64,000 nt of DNA from contig NZ_JAFCMB010000004.1 in assembly GCF_018130145.1 (NCBI RefSeq), forward strand, positions 496,001-560,000, in the 5' to 3' direction. Positions 40,250 through 56,064 of the stretch are shown one piece after another. Made by a program: the position numbers and the translations under genes. The stretch is from Bradyrhizobium sp. AUGA SZCCT0176 (GTDB lineage Bacteria > Pseudomonadota > Alphaproteobacteria > Rhizobiales > Xanthobacteraceae). The notes beneath the pieces were generated by a model. The model did not search any database and had not been told where the DNA came from. It saw only the letters and a list, made by a program, of their open reading frames with translations. Every line of letters starts with the position of its first letter. The first letter of the stretch is position 1.

Positions 40250-40449
40250 GGGTGGTGCCTCCGGTAACGCTTCAAAACTGTTCTCCCAAGTAATGCACAC
40301 GCGCGCATAAGGAAAGGCCGCCCTGGGACGACGAGCGATGCATATTCGCAAAGCCCAACAGGGATCGCCGCAATGCCGCAAATTTTGGCTCCCGGTGTTG
40401 TGACCGGGATACCGCCAGAAAATCAGGAGCACCCGGCATTACTCAACGG

Positions 40450-40483
40450 GGTTGGTATTACCAACCGGGTTGGCAGAGCCAAC
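40450..40483. promoter_or_regulatory. two adjacent inverted repeats upstream of pcaB
   Basis: GGTTGGTA-T-TACCAACC (40450-40466) is a perfect palindrome. GTTGGC-AGA-GCCAAC (40469-40483) follows at once. Both share GTTGG arms and lie 25-58 bp before the pcaB start (40508). They may be operator sites or an RNA hairpin in the leader. Confidence 0.5.
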
Positions 40484-40507
40484 GGGGGATGGTTAGGTCC
40501 GGCACAG

Positions 40508-41860
40508 ATGAGTACGTCCCTGTCCCCATTGCTTGCCCCGATGCTGTCGAGCGCCGCGATGCGCGCGGTGTGCGACGATGCCGCATGCCTCCAGAATATG
40601 CTGGATTTCGAGGCCGCGCTGGCCCGCGCCGAAGCCGCGACAGGCGTCATTCCCGGCAGCGCGGCGGGCCCGATCACCAGCGCCTGCACAGCCGAATCAT
40701 TCGACCTCGCCGCACTGGCCGAGGCCGCGACACGCTCCGGCAATCTCGCGATCCCGCTGGTCAAGGCGCTGACGGCGAACGTGGCGAAGCTGGACGCCGA
40801 CGCCGCGCGCTACGTGCATTGGGGCGCGACCAGCCAGGACGTGATCGATACCGGCGCGATGCTCGGCCTGCGCGCCGGCATCGATGCGCTGCTCGCTGAC
40901 ACCGCCCGCGCCATCGCGGGCTTTGCCAAACTGGCGCGCCAGCACCGCAACACCGCCGTGGTCGGCCGGACCTGGCTGCAGCATGCGCTGCCGATGCCGT
41001 TCGGCCTCAAGCTTGCCGAATATGCCGCGGCCCTGCACCGCTCGCAGGCTCGGCTGCGGCGATTGCGCAGCGAGACGCTGGCGCTGCAGTTCGGCGGCGC
41101 CGCCGGCACCCTCGCCGCGCTCGGCGACCAGGGATTGCTGGTCGCAGAACAACTGGCGCAGGAGCTGAAACTGCCGCTGCCCGAGGCGCCCTGGCACACC
41201 CACCGCGACCGCATCGCGGAGGCCGCATCCGTGCTCGCCATTCTCGCCGGCAGCTGCGGCAAGATCGCCCGCGATGTTTCCTTGATGATGCAGACCGACG
41301 TCGGCGAAGCCTTTGAGCCATCGGGCGAAGGCCGCGGCGGCTCCTCCACCATGCCGCACAAGCGCAACCCGGTGGCGGCCGCGACCGCGCTCGCCGCCGC
41401 CACCATGGCGCCCAATCTGGCGGCGACGATTTTTGCCGCCCAGGTGCAGGACCACGAACGCAGCGCCGGCCCCTGGCACGCGGAGTGGCCGACCCTGCCG
41501 ACCTTGCTGCTGGTCACTTCGGGAGCGCTTGCGGCCATCGTCGACATCGCCGAAGGACTGGAAGTCGATGCCATCAGGATGCGCGCCAATCTCGACGCTA
41601 CCGACGGACTGATCATGGCGGAAGCGGTGACGTTCGCGCTGGCTGAAAAAATCGGCAAGAGCGACGCGCATCATCTGATCGAGGCGGCCAGCAAGAAAGC
41701 GGTCGCCGGCAAGAAACATCTGCGCGACGTGCTGACGTCGGATGCAAAAGTCACCGCGCAGCTCAGCGCCGAGACAATCGCAAAACTGTTCGAGCCGATG
41801 GCCTATCAGGGCGCCTCGCAAGCCCTGATCGACCGCCTGCTCGCTTCACTGGAAACCTAA
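40508..41860 (+). CDS. pcaB: 3-carboxy-cis,cis-muconate cycloisomerase
   Basis: A 450-residue member of the fumarase/aspartase superfamily. The signature GSSTMPHKRNPVAAAT (about residue 278) and the WGATSQDVIDTG and GRTWLQHALPMPFG blocks identify PcaB, which lactonises 3-carboxy-cis,cis-muconate to gamma-carboxymuconolactone in protocatechuate breakdown. ATG 40508 (MSTSLSPLLAPM) is chosen because the conserved domain starts there. pcaD follows after 17 bases and pcaC after pcaD. A cox cluster lies divergent upstream. Confidence 0.93.
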   Translation: MSTSLSPLLAPMLSSAAMRAVCDDAACLQNMLDFEAALARAEAATGVIPGSAAGPITSACTAESFDLAALAEAATRSGNLAIPLVKALTANVAKLDADAARYVHWGATSQDVIDTGAMLGLRAGIDALLADTARAIAGFAKLARQHRNTAVVGRTWLQHALPMPFGLKLAEYAAALHRSQARLRRLRSETLALQFGGAAGTLAALGDQGLLVAEQLAQELKLPLPEAPWHTHRDRIAEAASVLAILAGSCGKIARDVSLMMQTDVGEAFEPSGEGRGGSSTMPHKRNPVAAATALAAATMAPNLAATIFAAQVQDHERSAGPWHAEWPTLPTLLLVTSGALAAIVDIAEGLEVDAIRMRANLDATDGLIMAEAVTFALAEKIGKSDAHHLIEAASKKAVAGKKHLRDVLTSDAKVTAQLSAETIAKLFEPMAYQGASQALIDRLLASLET

Positions 41861-41877
41861 GAGACCGGAGACATTCC

Positions 41878-42660
41878 ATGCCGATGATCGACGCCGACGG
41901 GTGCCTGCTCAACGTATCCGTCGAAGGCCGCGACGGCGGGCCGACGCTGATGCTGTCGAACTCGCTGGGCTCGACCATGCAGATGTGGGAGCCGCAGATG
42001 AAGGCGCTCACGGAGGTGTTTCGCGTCATCCGCTACGACCGCCGCGGCCACGGCAAGTCCAGCGTGCCGCCGGGCCCCTATTCGATGGAACGGTTCGGCC
42101 GCGACGTGCTCGCGATCCTCGACGATCTCAATATCGCCAAGACGCACTGGTGCGGGCTGTCGATGGGCGGCATGGTCGGGCAATGGCTGGGCGCCAATGC
42201 GCCTGATAGATTCGGCAAACTCATCCTCGCCAATACCGCTTGCCACTATCCCGACCCGACCAACTGGCACAACCGCATCAAGGCGGTGAAGGAAGGCGGC
42301 ATCGCCGCCGTCGCGGACACCGTGATCGGCGGCTGGCTGACGGCGGATTTTCGCGAGCGCGAGCCGCAGATCACCGCCAACATGAAGGCGATGATGCTGT
42401 CGACCCCGGTCGAGGGCTACCTCGCCTGCTGCGAGGCGCTGTCGACGCTGGATAACCGCGAGATGCTGCCGAAGATAAAAAGCCCGACCCTGGTGATTGC
42501 CGGACGCCACGACATGTCGACGCCGGTTGCAGCCGGTGAATTCATCCGCAGCCAGATTCCCGGCGCCAGCATGACGATTTTGGACGCCGCGCATATTTCC
42601 AATGTCGAGCAACCGCACGCCTTCACCGACGCGGTGGTCGGCTTCCTGACGCAACGCTAA
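41878..42660 (+). CDS. pcaD: 3-oxoadipate enol-lactonase
   Basis: A 260-residue alpha/beta hydrolase. Nucleophile elbow GLSMGGMVG (Ser near residue 97), acid in AGRHDMSTP and His in DAAHISNVEQP form the triad. The sequence MLSNSLGSTMQMW is characteristic of PcaD, which hydrolyses beta-ketoadipate enol-lactone. An ACATTCC spacer and GAGACCGGAG ribosome site precede ATG 41878. It is in the pcaBDC operon. Confidence 0.92.
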   Translation: MPMIDADGCLLNVSVEGRDGGPTLMLSNSLGSTMQMWEPQMKALTEVFRVIRYDRRGHGKSSVPPGPYSMERFGRDVLAILDDLNIAKTHWCGLSMGGMVGQWLGANAPDRFGKLILANTACHYPDPTNWHNRIKAVKEGGIAAVADTVIGGWLTADFREREPQITANMKAMMLSTPVEGYLACCEALSTLDNREMLPKIKSPTLVIAGRHDMSTPVAAGEFIRSQIPGASMTILDAAHISNVEQPHAFTDAVVGFLTQR

Positions 42661-42670
42661 CTCTAACAGC

Positions 42671-42782
42671 CGTCATTGCGAGCCAACGGGTCGCGCGAAT
42701 GCGCGCCCGATGATAAACTCAGCGAAGCAATCCATACTTCCTTCGTTGTACGATGGATTGCTTCGCTTCGCTCGCAATGACG
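42671..42782. repeat. dispersed repeat family B, full copy within the pca operon
   Basis: Starts cgtcattgcgag and ends ctcgcaatgacg, with internal gcgaagcaatccat and atggattgcttcgc arms. A short insert (gccaacgggtcgcgcgaatg) breaks the left arm. It occupies nearly the whole pcaD-pcaC gap, so its hairpin would form inside the pca mRNA. A truncated relative lies at 30481. Confidence 0.7.
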
Positions 42783-42796
42783 AAAGGAGAAAACCC

Positions 42797-43189
42797 ATGG
42801 ACGACGACAAGCGCCGCGACAACGGCATGACCCAACGCCGAAAAGTGCTCGGCAATGAATGGGTCGACAAATCGATCGCGGGCCGCAACGCGTTCAACAC
42901 CGATTTCCAGGACCTGATCACCCGCTATGCCTGGGGCGATATCTGGACCCGGCCACATTTCGATCATCGCACCCGCCGCGTGCTCGTGATCGGCACGATG
43001 GTCGCGCTCGGCCAATGGGATGAATTCCGCCTGCACGTGCGCGCGGCCCTCGCCGAGGGCGGCTTCACGCCCGATGATATCAAGGAAATCATCCTGCAGC
43101 AGGCGATCTATTGCGGCGTGCCCGCGGCCAACCACGCCGTCAAGGAAGCCGCAGGGATCGTCGCCGAACTAGGTCTGCTGAAGGGATAG
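42797..43189 (+). CDS. pcaC: 4-carboxymuconolactone decarboxylase
   Basis: A 130-residue PcaC. The CMD/AhpD-like core has FQDLITRYAWGDIWTRP and IKEIILQQAIYCGVPAANHA with the conserved Cys and His. It decarboxylates gamma-carboxymuconolactone to the enol-lactone used by PcaD. GAAAGGAG lies 7 bases before ATG 42797. A stem-forming repeat separates it from pcaD. Its last 21 bases overlap the convergent membrane-protein gene. Confidence 0.92.
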   Translation: MDDDKRRDNGMTQRRKVLGNEWVDKSIAGRNAFNTDFQDLITRYAWGDIWTRPHFDHRTRRVLVIGTMVALGQWDEFRLHVRAALAEGGFTPDDIKEIILQQAIYCGVPAANHAVKEAAGIVAELGLLKG

Positions 43190-43678
43190 CTCGCCCGAGC
43201 CGGCGCTGGCATCCGCCGGCCTCTGCGCCGGCGCCTCGACCAGCATCACGATCACGGTGCCGAGCATCATCAACAGTTCGGCCGCATGCATCCGAAGGGC
43301 AGCGGTCTCACCGGCCTGCGACGCCATCAGCACGCCCGCAAAGCTGATGACGCTGCCTATCGCCAGCGCCATGCCGAGCGCTTCGTTGCAGCCGCCACTC
43401 TTGCGGATCGCGGCGCGGGTCACGAATACCAGAAAGACCGCAAAGAACGCCACGACCGTCATCCGCCCGAGCGCCAATAGCCAGGCGAAACGGACGGTCG
43501 CCGTGCCCGCCAGTTGCAGATGATCGCTGACGAACAAAGCGAACGAAATGTTGGGCCGGTCGTAGAGGCCATGGACCGGCGAAACCATGATCTTGAACGC
43601 GATCAGGGTCCAGGCCGGAATGAAATACGCCGCCAGCAGCGCGCCGCTGAGTGAACTGATCCGCCAGTGTTTGGCCAT
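43169..43678 (-). CDS. four-helix integral membrane protein
   Basis: A 169-residue protein with four membrane helices (LLAAYFIPAWTLIAFKIMV, FAWLLALGRMTVVAFFAVFL, ALGMALAIGSVISFAGVLMA, MLGTVIVMLVEAP). The family is unknown to me. The pattern of a conserved Pro/Trp helix and a short C-terminal tail recalls small inner-membrane proteins of alphaproteobacteria. It is convergent with pcaC and overlaps its last 21 bases. Confidence 0.7.
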   Translation of the reverse strand: MAKHWRISSLSGALLAAYFIPAWTLIAFKIMVSPVHGLYDRPNISFALFVSDHLQLAGTATVRFAWLLALGRMTVVAFFAVFLVFVTRAAIRKSGGCNEALGMALAIGSVISFAGVLMASQAGETAALRMHAAELLMMLGTVIVMLVEAPAQRPADASAGSGELSLQQT

Positions 43679-43814
43679 GCCGCTTCCCGTTGGTTCCGCC
43701 GCTCTTCGAGGCGGCGGGCTGACGGCGACGTAACTCCCTTAAACGGCGAGCGGCAATTTAAACCCTTTGTTTACCTTAATTGGCCGGCGGCCGGCCTCCC
43801 CGCATACAGGAAAA

Positions 43815-43834
43815 GCCCCGCCTTTCGGCGGGGC
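43815..43834 (-). terminator. intrinsic terminator after the KPGQQ small protein
   Basis: An 8-bp GC stem GCCCCGCC / GGCGGGGC with loop TTTC. On the minus strand it is followed by TTTT, so it serves the small gene at 43878. It is also a plausible plus-strand hairpin. Confidence 0.65.
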
Positions 43835-43877
43835 CTTGCTTAACTCTCGCTTACGTTCGAACCAGCGGTCCTGAGAA

Positions 43878-44039
43878 CTAGCGGTCCTGATCAGGCATCT
43901 CGCCGGGTCGCTCGCCCTGACGGCGGCTCGGATCCTGCTGCTGCTGACCGGGCTTTTGACCGCCGCCCTGCTGCTGCTGGCCGGGCTTCTGACCCGGGTT
44001 CTGGTTCTGCTGGCCCGGCTTTTGGGTCGGCTTGCTCAT
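43878..44039 (-). CDS. low-complexity KPGQQ-repeat small protein
   Basis: A 53-residue, disordered protein of Lys/Pro/Gly/Gln repeats (NPGQKPGQQQQGGGQKPGQQ), ending RQGERPGEMPDQDR. A GGGAG ribosome site and a terminator support a real gene. The composition suggests an intrinsically disordered, perhaps stress- or nucleic-acid-related protein. I do not know a function. The longer upstream frame from 44264 is not supported. Confidence 0.6.
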   Translation of the reverse strand: MSKPTQKPGQQNQNPGQKPGQQQQGGGQKPGQQQQDPSRRQGERPGEMPDQDR

Positions 44040-44323
44040 TGGGGATCTCCCTTGTTGAACACAGTTGGGGGCAACGGAAAGTCCGGGCTTTGGTTGCGAG
44101 GGAACACCGGTTCCGACGCGATGATTGCGCGGCAAAGCCGTGTTGGCATTGTGACCCACGGAACTCCCCGGGAACCGGCAGCTCAAAACTAGCTCTGTAC
44201 AAGCCCTCCGGGCCGTAGCCAGCGCTGTTGCCGCCCCCGGTTCCAAACTGTAAGAAAACGACACGATGCGTCGATCAAGGCTGCCGGGGGCCTCGGCGCG
44301 TTGACCTCTAGATACGGCAGCGC

Positions 44324-45241
44324 ATGGATTATTTCGCCCAGCAACTGATCAACGGCCTCGTGCTCGGCTCGATCTACGGCCTGATCGCCATCGGCTACAC
44401 TATGGTCTATGGCATTGTCGGCATGATCAATTTCGCCCATGGCGATATTTTCATGATCGGCGGCTTCATTGCCCTGATCACGTTCCTGATCCTGGTTTCG
44501 TTCGGCCTGACCGCGATCCCCCTGATCCTGCTGGTCGTGCTGTTGGTATCGATGGCGATCACCGCGCTGTATGGCTGGACCGTGGAGCGCATCGCCTACC
44601 GGCCGCTGCGGCATTCGTTCCGCCTCGCCCCGATGCTGTCGGCCATCGGTATGTCATTCGTGCTGACCAATTATTCCCAGGTCGCCCAGGGTGCGCGCGT
44701 CAAGCCGGTGCCGCCGATCATCACCGGCGGCTACACGCTGCATGAGGGCTCCGGCGGCTTCGTGGTGCAATTGTCCAACATCCAGATCATCGTGGTGATC
44801 ACGACCGTCGTGTTGCTCGCGCTGTTCACCTGGCTGGTATCGAGCACGCGGCTCGGCCGCGACATGCGCGCCTGCGAGCAGGACCAGACCATGGCCTCGC
44901 TGCTCGGCGTCGATGTCGACCGCACCATCTCGATGACCTTCGTGATCGGCGCGGCGCTCGCTGCTGTCGCCGGCATGATGTACCTGCTCTATTACGGCCT
45001 CGTCGATTTCTTCATGGGCTTCGTCGCCGGCATCAAGGCGTTCACCGCCGCCGTGCTCGGCGGCATCGGCTCGCTGCCCGGCGCGATGCTGGGCGGACTT
45101 CTGATCGGGCTGATCGAGACGCTGTGGTCGGCCTACTTCTCGGTCGAGTACAAGGACGTCGCGGCGTTTTCGATCCTGATCGTCGTGCTGATCTTCCTTC
45201 CGACCGGCCTGCTCGGCCGGCCTGAAGTCGAAAAAGTCTGA
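44324..45241 (+). CDS. livH: branched-chain amino-acid-type ABC permease (LivH)
   Basis: A 305-residue permease of the LivH family: QQLINGLVLGSIYGLIAIGY at the start, MVYGIVGMINFAHGDIFMIG, and the coupling motif AFTAAVLGGIGSLPGAMLGG. About eight hydrophobic helices. It begins the livHMGFK operon, with livM 11 bases downstream. Confidence 0.92.
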   Translation: MDYFAQQLINGLVLGSIYGLIAIGYTMVYGIVGMINFAHGDIFMIGGFIALITFLILVSFGLTAIPLILLVVLLVSMAITALYGWTVERIAYRPLRHSFRLAPMLSAIGMSFVLTNYSQVAQGARVKPVPPIITGGYTLHEGSGGFVVQLSNIQIIVVITTVVLLALFTWLVSSTRLGRDMRACEQDQTMASLLGVDVDRTISMTFVIGAALAAVAGMMYLLYYGLVDFFMGFVAGIKAFTAAVLGGIGSLPGAMLGGLLIGLIETLWSAYFSVEYKDVAAFSILIVVLIFLPTGLLGRPEVEKV

Positions 45242-45252
45242 CGGGCGCCCGC

Positions 45253-46575
45253 GTGAACGCGCCCCCCGCCGCCATGCAAACCTCGCGCGCTCCCGGCGTC
45301 GCCTTCATCTTCAAGAAAGCCCTGATCAGCGCGCTGGTCGCGCTGGTGCTGTTCTCGCTGATGATCGGCGTGCGTACCGAAGCAGGATCCGACGGGCAAC
45401 TGACCTACTGGACCCGCTTCGGCGACCTCGCCATGATGGTCGCAACCGTGTTCGGCGGCAGCATCGTCGTCGAGTTGCTGCGGCAATGGTGGGGACCGGT
45501 CGGCACCGTGCGCGTCGTGCCGCCGCAGGTAACATCGGCGCTTTCGTTCGCGGGTCGTCTCGTCGCGCCGGTGCTCTTGATCTTCACCTTCCTGGTGCCG
45601 GTGATCTTCTACAACGAACGCTACATTCTCGACCTCGGTATCCTCGTGCTGACTTACGTCATGCTCGGATGGGGATTGAACGTGGTGGTCGGCCTCGCCG
45701 GCCTGCTCGACCTCGGCTATGTCGCGTTCTATGCGGTGGGCGCCTATTCCTACGCGCTGCTGGCGACCAATTTCGGACTGTCGTTCTGGATCTGCCTGCC
45801 GCTGGCCGGCATCCTCGCCGCGTTCTGGGGCGTGCTGCTCGGTTTTCCCGTGCTGCGACTGCGCGGCGACTATCTCGCCATCGTCACCCTCGCCTTCGGC
45901 GAGATCATCCGCCTCGTCCTGCTCAACTGGCAAAGCCTGACCGGCGGTCCGAACGGCGTCACCGGCATTCCCCGGCCGACCATGTTCGGCATTCCGCTCT
46001 CGCCAGGCGACGACGGGCTTGCCGCCAAACTCGGCATCGAATTCTCGCCGACCCACCGCATCGTGTTTCTGTTCTACTTGATCCTGGCGCTCGCGCTGCT
46101 CACCAACTGGGTCACGATCCGGCTGCGCCGGCTACCGATCGGCCGCGCCTGGGAAGCCTTGCGCGAGGACGAAGTCGCCTGCCGCGCGCTCGGCATCAAC
46201 ACGACAACGACAAAACTGACGGCGTTTGCGACCGGTGCGATGTTCGGCGGTCTCGCCGGCGCGTTCTTCGCGACCAGACAAGGCTTCATCAGCCCGGAAT
46301 CCTTCACCTTCCATGAATCGGCGCTGGTGCTGGCGATCGTGGTGCTGGGCGGCATGGGCTCGCAGCTTGGCGTGGCGCTGGCGGCGCTTGCCATGATCGG
46401 CGGCTTCGAACTGTTCCGCGGGCTCGACCAATACCGCATGCTGGTGTTCGGCATGGCGATGGTGCTGTTGATGATCTGGCGCCCGCGCGGCCTGATCGGT
46501 CACCGTGCGCCGACCGTGTTCCTGGAACGCAACCAGGCGATCTCGTCCGACCTCGTCAAGGAGGGGCACGGATGA
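45253..46575 (+). CDS. livM: branched-chain amino-acid-type ABC permease (LivM)
   Basis: A 440-residue LivM. An N-terminal extension of about 110 residues with two or three helices precedes the core (LGWGLNVVVGLAGLLDLGYV, LRLRGDYLAIVTLAFGEIIR, VVLGGMGSQLGVALAA). The start is GTG 45253. Its stop overlaps livG by 4 bases. The extra N-terminal helices are usual for large alphaproteobacterial LivM. Confidence 0.9.
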   Translation: MNAPPAAMQTSRAPGVAFIFKKALISALVALVLFSLMIGVRTEAGSDGQLTYWTRFGDLAMMVATVFGGSIVVELLRQWWGPVGTVRVVPPQVTSALSFAGRLVAPVLLIFTFLVPVIFYNERYILDLGILVLTYVMLGWGLNVVVGLAGLLDLGYVAFYAVGAYSYALLATNFGLSFWICLPLAGILAAFWGVLLGFPVLRLRGDYLAIVTLAFGEIIRLVLLNWQSLTGGPNGVTGIPRPTMFGIPLSPGDDGLAAKLGIEFSPTHRIVFLFYLILALALLTNWVTIRLRRLPIGRAWEALREDEVACRALGINTTTTKLTAFATGAMFGGLAGAFFATRQGFISPESFTFHESALVLAIVVLGGMGSQLGVALAALAMIGGFELFRGLDQYRMLVFGMAMVLLMIWRPRGLIGHRAPTVFLERNQAISSDLVKEGHG

Positions 46576-47413
46576 GCGCCGATCAGATTCTTGACCACAT
46601 CCTTTCCGTCGATCACCTGTCGATGCGCTTCGGCGGCATCGTCGCCGTCAACGACCTCTCCTTCGGCGCCGAACGGCGCAAGATCACCGCCCTGATCGGA
46701 CCGAACGGCGCCGGCAAGACCACCGTCTTCAACTGCATCACCGGATTCTACAAGCCGACCAGCGGCAGCATGCGGCTGGCGCATGATGACGGCCACAACA
46801 TCCAGCTCGAACGGCTGAACGATTTCCGGATTTCCAAGCAGGCGAAAGTCGCGCGCACCTTCCAGAACATCCGTCTCTTCCCCGGCATGACGGCGCTGGA
46901 GAATTTGATGGTGGCGCAGCACAATGCGCTGATGCGCGCCTCCGGCCTTACCCTGCTCGGACTGATCGGCGCGCCGTCCTGGCGCGTCGCGGAGAAAGCG
47001 GCGATCGATCTGGCGCGAACGTGGCTGGAGCGCATTGATCTTTTGGACCGCGCCGACGATGCCGCCGGCAACCTGCCCTATGGCGATCAGCGCCGCCTCG
47101 AAATCGCGCGCGCCATGTGCACTGAACCGGCGCTACTCTGCCTCGACGAGCCGGCCGCCGGCCTCAACGCGCGGGAGAGTGCAAGCCTGAGCGAGCTGCT
47201 GCTCTCGATCCGCGCGAATCAGGGCACCTCGATCCTCCTGATCGAGCACGACATGTCGGTGGTGATGGAAATCTCCGACCACGTCGTCGTGATGGACTAC
47301 GGCGTCAAGATCGCCGAGGGCACGCCGCAACATGTCCGCGACGACCCCAGGGTGATCGCCGCCTATCTCGGCGCCGACGAGGAGGAAGCCATCGCGGTGA
47401 TGGAGAGCGGAAC

Positions 47414-47417
<4 letters not shown>
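46572..47417 (+). CDS. livG: branched-chain amino-acid-type ABC ATPase (LivG)
   Basis: A 281-residue ATPase. Walker A is GPNGAGKTT; the expected LSGGQ signature is replaced by NLPYGDQRRLEIARA, which is typical of LivG. Walker B is LLCLDEPAAGLN and the switch His LIEHDMSVVME. The Liv-type insertion (FQNIRLFPGMTALENLMVAQ) is present. It overlaps livM and livF by 4 bases. Confidence 0.9.
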
Positions 47418-48163
<746 letters not shown>

Positions 48164-48339
48164 CGTTGCCCAAGCCGGCGGCGAAAACCGCCCGCTGCGG
48201 CAAGATGCTGCGAACGGACGGTGGATTTGCCCGAAATTTGCCGATGACTTCGCGGTAAAATCAGCCGACAATGGCCGCGGTTTTCGCGCCCGGCCCGCCG
48301 GGTGCATCCCGAAAATCGAACAACCCGCGAGGATAACTC

Positions 48340-49458
48340 ATGAAATCATTGAAACTCATCGGCCTGGCATTGGGCGCAACATTGGCGCTTTCGACCACCG
48401 CGCTGGCGCAGGACATCAATATCGCAGTGGCGGGCCCGATGACGGGCGGCGAATCCGCGTTCGGCCGGCAGATGAAAAACGGTGCCGAACAGGCGGTGGC
48501 CGACATCAACGCCGCCGGCGGTGTGCTCGGCAAGAAGCTGGCGCTGCAGGTCGGCGACGATGCCTGCGATCCCAAGCAGGCGCGCTCGGTGGCGGAAAAG
48601 TTCGCCAGCGCGAAGATCCCGTTCGTCGCCGGTCACTTCTGCTCGTCCTCGTCGATCCCGGCGTCGGAAGCCTATGCCGACGGCAACGTGCTGCAGATTA
48701 CGCCGGCCTCGACCAACCCGCTGTTCACCGAGCGCAAGCTCTGGAACGTGGCGCGCGTCTGCGGCCGCGACGATCAGCAGGGCCTGATTGCCGCCGATTA
48801 CATCGTCAAGAACTACAAGGGCAAGAACGTCGCCATCCTCAACGACAAGACCACCTACGGCAAAGGCCTCGCCGACGAAACCAAGAAGGCGCTCAACAAG
48901 GCCGGCGTCACCGAGAAGATGTTCGAATCCTACAACAAGGGCGACAAGGATTTTAACGCGATCGTGTCGCGGCTGAAGCGCGACAATATCGATCTGGTCT
49001 TTGTCGGCGGTTACCATCAGGAATCCGGCCTGATCCTGCGCCAGATGCGCGACCAGGGCCTGAAGACGGTGTTGATGGCGGGCGACGCCTTGAACGACAA
49101 GGAGTTCGCCTCGATCGCAGGTCCCGCCGCCGAAGGCACGCTGTTCACCTTCGGCCCCGACCCGCGCAACAAGCCGACCGCCAAGGAGATCGTCGCGAAG
49201 TTCAAGGCCAAGAACATCGATCCCGAAGGCTACACCCTCTACACCTACGCCGCGATGCAGGTCTGGACGAAGGCGGTGGCGAAGGTCGGCTCGACCGATC
49301 CGAAGAAGGTGATGGAAGCCATCAAGGCCGGCGAGTGGGATACCGTGCTCGGCAAGATGGGATTCGATGCCAAGGGCGACATCAAGGCGATCGACTATGT
49401 CGTCTACAAGTGGGATGCCAAGGGTAACTACACCGAGATCAATCCGAAGGGTTCTTAA
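48340..49458 (+). CDS. livK: branched-chain amino-acid-type periplasmic binding protein (LivK/J)
   Basis: A 372-residue type I periplasmic binding protein. The signal peptide MKSLKLIGLALGATLALSTT is cleaved near ALA-QD. Motifs INIAVAGPMTGGESAFGRQM, GVLGKKLALQVGDDACDPKQ and HFCSSSSIPASE fit the Leu/Ile/Val and related amide-binding group. It completes the operon, 176 bases after livF, and a strong terminator follows. The exact ligand (branched amino acid, urea, amide) is unresolved. Confidence 0.9.
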   Translation: MKSLKLIGLALGATLALSTTALAQDINIAVAGPMTGGESAFGRQMKNGAEQAVADINAAGGVLGKKLALQVGDDACDPKQARSVAEKFASAKIPFVAGHFCSSSSIPASEAYADGNVLQITPASTNPLFTERKLWNVARVCGRDDQQGLIAADYIVKNYKGKNVAILNDKTTYGKGLADETKKALNKAGVTEKMFESYNKGDKDFNAIVSRLKRDNIDLVFVGGYHQESGLILRQMRDQGLKTVLMAGDALNDKEFASIAGPAAEGTLFTFGPDPRNKPTAKEIVAKFKAKNIDPEGYTLYTYAAMQVWTKAVAKVGSTDPKKVMEAIKAGEWDTVLGKMGFDAKGDIKAIDYVVYKWDAKGNYTEINPKGS

Positions 49459-49487
49459 GACCCCTCACCGCTTTTGTTAGCAACGAA

Positions 49488-49513
49488 CGCCCCGGCTTGC
49501 CGGGGCGTTTTTT
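49488..49513 (+). terminator. intrinsic terminator of the liv operon
   Basis: Stem CGCCCCGGC / GCCGGGGCG followed by TTTTTT. It begins 30 bases after the livK stop. A textbook rho-independent terminator. Confidence 0.85.
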
Positions 49514-49765
49514 GTTTGCGGCGCGTTCATCAAGGAAAGCCGAGCCTGCAAAGGTTAACGGCCTTTCACGCTATGGAACTTTTTTGCCGGGGTGGTGGAA
49601 CCAAAGGCATCCGAGCGGTTTTAAACAGTTCGGGCTGGGTTCCATGTCATTGATTTTGCTGCATCACCTGCTGTTCCACCTTGATCTCCGATCGGGCGGC
49701 ACGTCTTATGGCGCAAATCGCATACCAGCGGCCAGATTCGCGCGACATCGCCTCGAGGAGACACC
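49514..49765. other. gap upstream of the poly-HAMP kinase gene, with candidate EcfG promoter
   Basis: The sequence GGAAC (49597-49601), 15 bases, then GGTT (49617-49620) resembles an EcfG-type general-stress promoter (GGAAC-N16/17-CGTT), but the spacing and first -10 base are imperfect. A second GGAAC lies at about 49575. No other gene is visible in this 250-base gap. Confidence 0.3.
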
Positions 49766-56053
<6,288 letters not shown>

Positions 56054-56064
56054 TCGGCGCGCAG

